Positions 1-5,146 of a stretch of 8,254 nt of DNA are shown here, piece after piece. Below the pieces are notes generated by a model that saw only the letters and a program-made list of their open reading frames with translations, had not been told where the DNA came from and did not search any database. Origin of the DNA: an uncultured Bacilli bacterium (GTDB lineage: Bacteria > Bacillota_I > Bacilli_A > RF39 > UBA660); the NCBI GenBank assembly GCA_947856335.1, contig CANUCD010000044.1, positions 1-8,254 of the forward strand. Reading direction: 5' to 3'. Position 1 is the first letter of the stretch; every line of letters starts with the position of its first letter. Made by a program: the position numbers and the translations under genes.

Positions 1-38
1 AAAATAAAATGTATATCTAAATTTAAGTGATATATTAA

Positions 39-68
39 AAGTAGACTAGTTAAAGACGTAGTCTACTT
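39..68 (-). terminator. Strong hairpin downstream of nusG, likely terminator
   Basis: Ten-base-pair perfect inverted repeat (AAGTAGACTA at 39-48 with TAGTCTACTT at 59-68) around a 10-nt loop, 22 nt past the nusG stop. Read on the minus strand it is followed by TTAATATA, a modest U-tract. On the plus strand it is followed by CTTTT, so it could also act bidirectionally. It most likely ends the secE-nusG transcript and separates it from whatever lies to the left, often rplK in related genomes. Confidence 0.6.
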
Positions 69-90
69 CTTTTGATAATATAATAATTAT

Positions 91-624
91 TTATGCTTTA
101 CTTACTTGATAAACTTCTACTTCAACAGGTGTTTCTTGACCAAATAAGTCAATTAAAACATTTAGGCGATTATTTTCTAAATCTATTGAATCAACTTTAC
201 CAATCATACCTTTAAATGGACCATCAATAATACTAACTTTATCACCAACAGCCATTTCTGATTCAATATTAACACGACTCATACCCATTCCTGCTAGAAT
301 CTTATCAATTTCTGATGGAAGAAGTGGTGTTGGTTTAGCACCCTTTCCACTTGAACCAATAAATCCTGTTACGCCAGGTGTATTACGAACAATGTACCAA
401 GCTTCATCACTCATAATCATTTCTACTAGTACATAGCCTGGAAACATTTTTTTCTTCTTTTCTTTTTTTTGTCCGTCTTTTACTTCTACTTCAGTTGTCT
501 CAGGAACAATTACTCTAAAAATGTAATCTTGCATTCCCATAGATTCAGTTCTAGCTTCTAGTTTTTCTTTTACTTTAGATTCATGACCAGAATAAGTATT
601 AACAACATACCATTCTTTCTCCAT
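91..624 (-). CDS. nusG: Transcription termination/antitermination factor NusG
   Basis: 177-aa NusG, the paralogue-defining RNA polymerase elongation factor that binds the beta' clamp helices and affects pausing, termination and transcription-translation coupling. The NGN domain spans about residues 4-110, with the N-terminal EWYVVNTYSGHE signature and the FPGYVLVEM core strand at 61-69. A Lys-rich insert (KKEKKKK, about 53-59) replaces the usual loop. The C-terminal KOW domain (about 127-161) shows the VGDKVSIIDGPFKGMIGKV pattern. Length and domain order are normal for the family. The ATG at 622-624 overlaps the secE stop by one base (TAATG), so the two are translationally coupled. A purine-rich AGGGGG site lies about 10 nt upstream inside secE. 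No oddities; identification is secure. Confidence 0.97.
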   Translation of the reverse strand: MEKEWYVVNTYSGHESKVKEKLEARTESMGMQDYIFRVIVPETTEVEVKDGQKKEKKKKMFPGYVLVEMIMSDEAWYIVRNTPGVTGFIGSSGKGAKPTPLLPSEIDKILAGMGMSRVNIESEMAVGDKVSIIDGPFKGMIGKVDSIDLENNRLNVLIDLFGQETPVEVEVYQVSKA

Positions 625-866
625 TAGTTAAATGCCCCCTTTACTACAGACATAAGTAAACTAATTAAGACAAAGAATATGACTAAAACAATGATAAATA
701 TCAAAGTAGCAAGTGTATATTTAAGAACTTCTTTTTTAGTAGGCCATTTAACTTTAGACATTTCTTGTTTTACACCACTAAAAAAGCTTTCTTTCTTCTC
801 TTTTTTCTTTTTAGTCTTTACAATTTCTTTTCCCTTTTTTTCTTTTTTTACATCTTTTTTTGCCAT
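624..866 (-). CDS. secE: Protein translocase subunit SecE
   Basis: 80-aa SecE, the essential clamp subunit of the SecYEG channel in the cytoplasmic membrane. The conserved cytoplasmic amphipathic segment SKVKWPTKKEV (37-47) is followed by one transmembrane helix at about 50-74, as in single-helix Gram-positive SecE. The first ~27 residues form an extremely Lys-rich tail (runs of KK and KKEKK), longer than in Bacillus SecE, which is about 60 aa. The start has a good AGAGGGG ribosome site 7-8 nt upstream. The gene leads a two-gene unit with nusG; rpmG, often just upstream of secE in Bacillota, is absent here and a DUF368 gene takes its place. Confidence 0.95.
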   Translation of the reverse strand: MAKKDVKKEKKGKEIVKTKKKKEKKESFFSGVKQEMSKVKWPTKKEVLKYTLATLIFIIVLVIFFVLISLLMSVVKGAFN

Positions 867-894
867 AATATTTCCCCTCTAAATTAAAGTATTT

Positions 895-914
895 AAAAAA
901 AACACTTTCGTGTT
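895..914 (-). terminator. GAAA-loop hairpin with U-run between DUF368 gene and secE
   Basis: On the minus strand AACAC-GAAA-GTGTT forms a 5-bp stem closed by a GNRA tetraloop and runs directly into six further T residues (8 T in total). It lies 47 nt after the DUF368 stop and 28 nt before the secE start. The simplest reading is a short intrinsic terminator for the DUF368 transcript. The stem is short, so strength is uncertain; alternatively it is the 5' end of the secE mRNA if the promoter at 922-950 is real. Confidence 0.45.
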
Positions 915-921
915 CATTTAT

Positions 922-950
922 AATTTATCATAAAATGAATAAAAAATCAA
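922..950 (-). promoter_or_regulatory. Possible sigma-A promoter for secE-nusG
   Basis: On the minus strand TTGATT (945-950) and TAAATT (922-927) are separated by 17 nt, and the -10 is preceded by TGA, an extended -10 pattern. The predicted start, near 915, falls at the base of the GAAA hairpin. The hexamers are only 4/6 matches in very AT-rich DNA, so confidence is low. Confidence 0.35.
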
Positions 951-961
951 CTGTTAATAAG

Positions 962-1735
962 CTATTTATCAAAAAAAGTTCCTAAAATAATTCCTAAAAT
1001 CATTATGAACAATAAATAAAGATTAAATGAGCTTTCTACTGTTAAAAAAAGTAGTAAAAAAGATCCTATTGATAAAGCAAAAATAATTGTATATACTTCA
1101 TTTTTCCATTTTCTAAATAAATAAATCATTAAATAACTAATACCTATAGCTCCTTTTACTACTCCTAAAAGATAAATTAAAAACAAGAAAGAAAAAGGAT
1201 TGGCAAGTATATGTAAAACAAATTCGTAAGAACCAAGCATCATAAATATAGCAGTTCCACTTATACCAGGTACGATTGAACTAATGGCATCTATACTTCC
1301 TAAAATGATAACATATAAGTAGTGAAGTAAATTATTTTTAAAGACATAAACTGTAGAATGGGGAAAAAGAGAAATTGTTAAAAACAAGAAGAAAACTCCT
1401 ATAAATAAAATTGCTTCTTTCTTTTTAAAAATAATTTTTTTCCTAAATTTTAAAGTAGCACCTAAAATTAAACCTAAAAATAAATATATAACAATATTAT
1501 AGTAATGTTCAAGTAAAAATAAAATTACTCTACTAAATAATGTGATAGCTAAGAAAAAACCTATACCAAAACCAAAAAGTAGTTTAAAATGACGTTTTTT
1601 ATCATCAAAAAAATGGACAATTGCTTCTATTATGGGTTCATATATTCCCATAAAAATAGCCATCATAGAACCACTTACACCTGGTATTATCTTACCTATT
1701 CCAACAATAAAACCTTGTATAATAAGCTTTAACAC
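962..1735 (-). CDS. popT: DUF368 membrane protein, probable polyprenyl-phosphate (C55-P) transporter
   Basis: 257-aa polytopic membrane protein of the DUF368 family. The diagnostic inverted-repeat signatures are both present: IGKIIPGVSGSM near the N-terminus and SSIVPGISGTA in the second half, each opening a re-entrant/helical repeat. About 8 hydrophobic segments are visible. Family knowledge: DUF368 (PopT) and DedA (UptA) proteins return undecaprenyl phosphate to the cytoplasmic face for peptidoglycan and teichoic acid synthesis. Start choice: a GTG at 1733-1735 has a GGTGG ribosome site 5 nt upstream, the same motif used by the gene at 7294, and gives the usual DUF368 N-terminus. Longer in-frame starts (ATG at 1745-1747 or 1790-1792, or further out) lack a good site, and those from 1792 outward would overlap the coat-protein gene. 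The gene lies 34 nt downstream of the CotD-like gene and may be co-transcribed with it. Confidence 0.88.
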   Translation of the reverse strand: MLKLIIQGFIVGIGKIIPGVSGSMMAIFMGIYEPIIEAIVHFFDDKKRHFKLLFGFGIGFFLAITLFSRVILFLLEHYYNIVIYLFLGLILGATLKFRKKIIFKKKEAILFIGVFFLFLTISLFPHSTVYVFKNNLLHYLYVIILGSIDAISSIVPGISGTAIFMMLGSYEFVLHILANPFSFLFLIYLLGVVKGAIGISYLMIYLFRKWKNEVYTIIFALSIGSFLLLFLTVESSFNLYLLFIMILGIILGTFFDK

Positions 1736-1769
1736 ATATACCACCATTAAAATATATGAAAAAAGAAGA

Positions 1770-2078
1770 TTAAAAACAACATCTTCTTTCATAAATATTT
1801 TGAACTTCGTTTTCTTCACAACAAGAATAAGCTGGCATATAGGTGTGGCGATAGATGTGATGATTGATAATTCTTGTATTACATGGAATAATATGTGGTA
1901 CTTCATGACAAATATATCTATGACAGACAGTCTCTTTAGGACATTCATAAATTGGTGGACACATTACTCCTGGTAATGATTCACCCATTGTATTTTCACA
2001 TGCTTCTGGATAAGATACATCGCAACAATCCATTTTTACTTCACATTCACGATTATTATTTATTTTCAAGATAATCAC
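1770..2078 (-). CDS. CotD-like Cys/His-rich spore coat protein
   Basis: 102-aa protein with 13 Cys and 6 His, no signal peptide and no membrane segment. The central block from about residue 39 to 84 (MCPPIYECP, then CHRYICHEVPHIIPC, then TRIINHHIYRHTY) resembles the CotD family of inner spore coat proteins, in which His, Cys and Tyr-rich segments are cross-linked or bind metal. The C-terminus carries paired cysteines (86-87 and 100-101). Start: GTG at 2076-2078 with AAAGGA 4 nt upstream. An internal ATG at 2031-2033 (residue 16) would remove a non-Cys-rich leader but has a weaker ribosome site. A sigma-K-like -10 element lies just upstream, fitting late mother-cell expression. Assignment rests on composition and motif order, not on a catalytic signature. 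Confidence 0.7.
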   Translation of the reverse strand: MIILKINNNRECEVKMDCCDVSYPEACENTMGESLPGVMCPPIYECPKETVCHRYICHEVPHIIPCNTRIINHHIYRHTYMPAYSCCEENEVQNIYERRCCF

Positions 2079-2093
2079 TTTTCCTTTCTAGTG

Positions 2094-2102
2094 TATCTTA
2101 TG
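2094..2102 (-). promoter_or_regulatory. Sigma-K-like -10 element for the CotD-like gene
   Basis: On the minus strand CATAAGATA matches the sigma-K -10 pattern CATAnnnTA exactly. It lies 15 nt before the GTG start of a predicted coat gene, the class of gene sigma-K transcribes. No convincing sigma-K -35 was found at 16-17 nt, and such a short motif can arise by chance in AT-rich DNA. Confidence 0.3.
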
Positions 2103-2121
2103 ATAAAATAATAAACATGCC

Positions 2122-2136
2122 TAGGTTTTTAACCTA
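2122..2136 (-). terminator. Small hairpin at the end of the 133-aa gene, weak terminator at best
   Basis: A 6-bp stem (TAGGTT with AACCTA) around a 3-nt loop contains the stop codon of the 133-aa membrane protein gene. On the minus strand it is followed by GGCATGTTTATTATTTT, so the T-rich tract is offset by several bases. It may partly separate the ffh unit from the coat-protein gene. Confidence 0.3.
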
Positions 2137-2530
2137 TAATATTCTTTTTATTAGTAAAAAAATAATTTAAAAAACATATTACAACATTGATAAAAATACC
2201 ATAACAAATAGTACTTAATAAACTTAAAAAGCAAATAACAAATAAAGTATCGTTTGGTAAAATTATAATCATTATAACTGGTGCGATAAGTCCTATTAAA
2301 ATATTTAAAGATGCAACATAATAAATATATTTTTTAGATTTTAAACCTATTTTTTGAAAGATAAAACGAATGAGAAAATAAAACAAAAAAGAGACAATTA
2401 GTAATCCTATAAAAGCAACAAATATATTTAAAATAGGATTAGTAATATTTATACTTTCTATTAAAATCATAAGTGAAGTATAAAAAATAGTTTCAAGTAT
2501 GGAAGAGATAATTAAAATAAACTTCTTCAT
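2129..2530 (-). CDS. Four-helix integral membrane protein of unknown function
   Basis: 133-aa very hydrophobic protein that I do not recognise. Four transmembrane segments are visible at about 4-25, 32-57, 68-91 and 95-125. They are joined by short loops, with a basic cytoplasmic-type loop FQKIGLKSKKY at about 58-69 and a basic tail TNKKN. No Cys-His clusters, no catalytic motif and no lipobox are seen. The ATG starts 8 nt after the ffh stop, and its AGGA ribosome site overlaps that stop (TTTTAGGAATTATTATG), so it is almost certainly translated from the ffh mRNA. Genomic coupling suggests a membrane-biogenesis link, but this is context only. Codon use and AT content match its neighbours. Confidence 0.75.
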   Translation of the reverse strand: MKKFILIISSILETIFYTSLMILIESINITNPILNIFVAFIGLLIVSFLFYFLIRFIFQKIGLKSKKYIYYVASLNILIGLIAPVIMIIILPNDTLFVICFLSLLSTICYGIFINVVICFLNYFFTNKKNIIG

Positions 2531-2538
2531 AATAATTC

Positions 2539-3846
2539 CTAAAATGGTAATTTCATATTTCCACTACTAAACTTTTTCATCATTTCATTCATAGATTCAA
2601 ATTGCTTTAATAACCTATTTACTTCTTCAACACTTCTACCACTACCTTTAGCAATTCTTTGTTTACGGCTAGCTTTTAAAATTTCTGGGTTTCTTCTTTC
2701 TTTTTTAGTCATAGAACTTATAATAGCTTCTATGTGAGCCATTTCTTTGGGGTCAATATGTATTTCATTTAAACCCATTTTTCTTGCTCCAGGAAGCATT
2801 TTTAAAATGTTTTCTAATGGACCTAATTTCTTTATTTGTCTTATATTCATTAGAAAATCTTCTAAATCATATTTACCCTTTTTCATTTTAGACATTTGGT
2901 CTTTAGCATCTTCTTCACTAATAAGTCCTTCGACTTTTTCTGCTATACCTAAAATGTCACCCATATCCAAAATACGTTCTGCCATTCTGTCTGGATAAAA
3001 TTCACGTAGTCCATCCATTTTTTCTGAATCACCAACAAATTTAATAGGAATATGTGTTAAGTGTTTAACTGATAGAGCAACTCCACCTTTGGTATTACCA
3101 TCTAGTTTAGTTAAAATAGTACCTGTTAAATTTAATTTTTCATGAAAACCAGTTATAACATGGATTGCATCTTGTCCCATCATGGCATCTATTACAAGTA
3201 GTGTTTCATCAATATTGAAATTAGTACTTATATCCGTAAGTTCATGCATTAAATCATCATCTATTTGTAGTCTACCTGCTGTATCTATAATTATATAATC
3301 AAGATTATTATCACGAGCATAATCTAGAGATTCTCTAATTATTTTTATGGGGCTAATCTTTCCTTTAGTAAAGACTGGTATGTTTAGAGATTTTCCTATT
3401 TCTATCAATTGGTCGATTGCTGCCGGACGATATATATCACACGCTACTAATAAGGGATGCTTAGAAAATCTTTTGCGAACATAATTAGCCAGTTTACCAG
3501 CTGAAGTTGTCTTACCACTACCTTGTAAACCACAAAGCATGACAATTGTTGTACCTTTATTTACTTTTAACGGTTCATATTCTCCACCTAGTAAATCTAC
3601 TAATTCATCTTTTACTAATTTAATAAATAATTCATCTGGTTTTAAGCTTTTACCAACATCAAGTCCTAAAGCTTTTTCTTTTACTTGGGCAACAAATTCT
3701 TTTACAACTTGATAATTGACATCTGCTTCTAATAGTGCAAGACGAATTTCACGCATTGCATCACTAATATTTTCTTCAGTAATAGTACCCATTCCTCTAA
3801 TATTTTTTATGGCTTTACTAATTCTGTCTCCCATATATTCAAACAT
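2539..3846 (-). CDS. ffh: Signal recognition particle protein Ffh (SRP54 GTPase)
   Basis: 435-aa Ffh, the SRP GTPase that binds signal sequences and 4.5S RNA and docks with FtsY at the membrane. The N domain (1-85) carries the MREIRLALLEADVN motif. The G domain has G1 GLQGSGKTT (106-114), the DIYRPAA insertion-box motif, DTAGR (188-192) and TKLDG (246-250). The C-terminal M domain includes the RNA-binding stretch SRKQRIAKGSG (393-403). All GTPase motifs are intact and length is close to the Bacillus protein. Start: ATG at 3844-3846 gives the usual MFEYMGDRISK N-terminus; the 18 extra residues upstream are not Ffh-like and would begin inside the promoter. A GGAGAG site lies about 10-12 nt upstream. 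The usual partner ylxM is not upstream; a terminator and the metal-binding lipoprotein gene are there instead. Confidence 0.96.
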   Translation of the reverse strand: MFEYMGDRISKAIKNIRGMGTITEENISDAMREIRLALLEADVNYQVVKEFVAQVKEKALGLDVGKSLKPDELFIKLVKDELVDLLGGEYEPLKVNKGTTIVMLCGLQGSGKTTSAGKLANYVRKRFSKHPLLVACDIYRPAAIDQLIEIGKSLNIPVFTKGKISPIKIIRESLDYARDNNLDYIIIDTAGRLQIDDDLMHELTDISTNFNIDETLLVIDAMMGQDAIHVITGFHEKLNLTGTILTKLDGNTKGGVALSVKHLTHIPIKFVGDSEKMDGLREFYPDRMAERILDMGDILGIAEKVEGLISEEDAKDQMSKMKKGKYDLEDFLMNIRQIKKLGPLENILKMLPGARKMGLNEIHIDPKEMAHIEAIISSMTKKERRNPEILKASRKQRIAKGSGRSVEEVNRLLKQFESMNEMMKKFSSGNMKLPF

Positions 3847-3871
3847 AAAGTAATCACTCTCCAGTAAAAGT

Positions 3872-3900
3872 ATTGTATCATATAAAAAGACTAAACACAA
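3872..3900 (-). promoter_or_regulatory. Sigma-A-type promoter for ffh
   Basis: On the minus strand TACAAT (3872-3877, 5/6 match) lies 17 nt downstream of TTGTGT (3895-3900, 3/6 match). The predicted start, near 3865, is just upstream of the GGAGAG ribosome site, leaving a leader of about 19 nt. The -35 overlaps the loop and descending arm of the preceding gene's terminator hairpin. Confidence 0.5.
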
Positions 3901-3909
3901 GTTTAGCCT
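3881..3909 (-). terminator. Intrinsic terminator of the metal-binding lipoprotein gene
   Basis: On the minus strand AGGCTAAAC-TTGT-GTTTAGTCT forms a 9-bp stem (one G-U pair) with a 4-nt loop, followed by TTTTTATA. The stop codon of the lipoprotein gene lies within the ascending arm. The plus-strand reading has no T-tract, so it is unidirectional. Confidence 0.7.
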
Positions 3910-4757
3910 AACGTCGTATTTCTAATATTATCAATAAAATCACGCATAATTGTCAAGTAATTTTCATTATTATTTTCTTCTTCATCGGTAAGTGTAACCA
4001 TTGTATCTACATTTATAATATTAGCTTCATAATCAGTTTCAAGTGATGTTAATAATTCTGTTTTTGTATCACTATCACATAAATATATATCTTTATATGT
4101 ACCATTTTGGAAAGCTTCTTTTAAATTATCTGCACTTATTTCTTCATTTAATATTATTACTTCAAAGCCATATTTACTTAAAAATGAAAGTTTGTGGCTT
4201 GAAACAATCAAAGTAGATGTCCCCTCTTTTTTGGCTTCTATAGCTACACTTCTAAGCTCAGCATCCATAAATGATAAAGTTTCTTCTAACTCTTCATATT
4301 TTTCTTCTATTTGTTTTGTTAATACAGTACTTGGTGTATAATCAATTAAATTATTACGAATGTTTTTAGCTAGCATTAAAAAGTTATTTGGGGAAAGCCA
4401 TAATTCTTCTATTGCATATTCATAATTTAGTCCATATGATACATCTATTAGTAATAAATTAGGATTTTGGTTTAAAAATTCTCTAGCTAATTCTTTTTCA
4501 GAAGTAAGTCCGTTATAGACAAATAGTTTTCCTTTACTATAATTTTCTTTTTGCATATTTGTAAGTTTATAACTATTTATATCTGCTCCATTGGGATAAA
4601 TACTATTTACTGTATTTTCAGTACCATATAAGTAATTTGTTAAATATTCAATAGGATATATCGTTGTATAAACTATATCTGTATTATTACTTTTACCACA
4701 GCCAGCTAAACCAAACATAATTAAAACTAATATCAAAATCTTTTTAAATCTTCTCAT
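3903..4757 (-). CDS. Lipoprotein of the ZnuA/AdcA-type metal-binding fold with a degenerate metal site
   Basis: 284-aa predicted lipoprotein: basic start, hydrophobic helix, and lipobox LAGC with Cys20 as the acylation site. The rest follows the cluster A-I (SBP_bac_9) metal-binding solute-receptor layout: a first strand VYTTIYPIEYL, a PNGADINSY segment (55-63), ELWLSPNNF (118-126), a long helix of about 145-175 rich in Glu, then SSHKLSFLSKYGFE (186-199). In ZnuA-like proteins the metal is held by three His (or two His and Glu) plus Asp. Here the first His position is Asn61 and the second is Glu118, while His188 and a late Asp (Asp251) remain. No ABC permease or ATPase gene is adjacent, and a dedicated promoter and terminator make it monocistronic. 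The start has GGAGG 7 nt upstream. It may bind a different ligand or serve a non-transport role. Confidence 0.78.
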   Translation of the reverse strand: MRRFKKILILVLIMFGLAGCGKSNNTDIVYTTIYPIEYLTNYLYGTENTVNSIYPNGADINSYKLTNMQKENYSKGKLFVYNGLTSEKELAREFLNQNPNLLLIDVSYGLNYEYAIEELWLSPNNFLMLAKNIRNNLIDYTPSTVLTKQIEEKYEELEETLSFMDAELRSVAIEAKKEGTSTLIVSSHKLSFLSKYGFEVIILNEEISADNLKEAFQNGTYKDIYLCDSDTKTELLTSLETDYEANIINVDTMVTLTDEEENNNENYLTIMRDFIDNIRNTTLG

Positions 4758-4759
4758 TG

Positions 4760-4777
4760 ATAGTCCTCCATGACTAT
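4760..4777 (-). promoter_or_regulatory. Hairpin presenting the ribosome site of the lipoprotein gene
   Basis: ATAGTC and GACTAT form a perfect 6-bp inverted repeat with a 6-nt loop. In the minus-strand RNA the loop reads AUGGAG, and the Shine-Dalgarno GGAGG lies in the loop and the first stem base. The predicted transcription start is close to position 4775, so this would be the 5' end of the mRNA. It could affect translation or protect the 5' end; this is inference. Confidence 0.4.
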
Positions 4778-4781
4778 TATT

Positions 4782-4810
4782 ATTTTAAATTATTTTTAAG
4801 AAGAAATCAA
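4782..4810 (-). promoter_or_regulatory. Sigma-A promoter of the metal-binding lipoprotein gene
   Basis: On the minus strand TTGATT (4805-4810) and TAAAAT (4782-4787) are separated by exactly 17 nt, matching the -35 at 4/6 and the -10 at 5/6. It lies between the end of the 109-aa gene and the lipoprotein start, in line with the terminator at the far end making this a single-gene transcript. Confidence 0.55.
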
Positions 4811-4816
4811 TACATA

Positions 4817-5146
4817 TTACCAAAAAAGTCCTTTTAATGCATCTACTAAACCCGATAAGCCGTTAGTCATTATATCACTTATCTTCTCACTTATTTTATT
4901 TCCTACTTTTGTAATAGAATTAGAATAATCTTTATTATCATCTTCTAAATAATCTTTAATATCAACTATTTCTCCTTTTTCTACATCTTCTTCAAATCTA
5001 TCCATAGCTTCTTTTGTCATAATTACTTTATTAGTCATTTTCGTTTCATAATATCCTGATTCATAAGCAATTAGTAAAGAAGCAAAAACAACTAAAAAAC
5101 AAAATAAAATTCGAAAAAAATATTTACTATTTTTATTTTTCTTCAT
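4817..5146 (-). CDS. SpoIIP-coupled single-pass membrane protein, uncharacterised
   Basis: 109-aa protein that I cannot assign to a named family. A basic N-terminus (KKNKNSK) leads into one transmembrane helix at about 9-28, so the rest probably faces outward. It then shows AYESGYYE (27-34), an acidic helix FEEDVEKGEIVDIKDYL (51-67) and a C-terminal amphipathic helix (about 75-109) ending in GLFW. No Cys, His clusters or enzymatic motifs are present outside the membrane helix. Its ATG lies 14 nt inside the end of spoIIP, with GGAGGAAAATA as ribosome site in the spoIIP coding sequence, so translation is coupled. The context points to a part in sporulation, perhaps as a partner of SpoIIP at the septal membrane; that is inference. 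No terminator follows it. Confidence 0.8.
   Translation of the reverse strand: MKKNKNSKYFFRILFCFLVVFASLLIAYESGYYETKMTNKVIMTKEAMDRFEEDVEKGEIVDIKDYLEDDNKDYSNSITKVGNKISEKISDIMTNGLSGLVDALKGLFW

Noticed and set aside
1..90. Possible end of rplK or another gene at the left edge
   Set aside because: No open frame with ribosomal protein L11 features can be read; the stretch holds the nusG terminator hairpin and AT-rich DNA only.
679..882. Plus-strand open frame opposite secE
   Set aside because: Phe/Ser-rich mirror of the Lys-rich SecE tail, entirely antisense to a certain gene.
1632..1976. Plus-strand open frame of 114 codons opposite the DUF368 and CotD-like genes
   Set aside because: Antisense shadow of two real genes, with no ribosome site and no family features.
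2747..2998. Plus-strand open frame opposite the Ffh M domain
   Set aside because: Antisense shadow of ffh with no supporting signals.
3847..3900. An 18-residue N-terminal extension of Ffh
   Set aside because: It would start within the predicted promoter/terminator segment, has no ribosome site and does not resemble any Ffh N-terminus.
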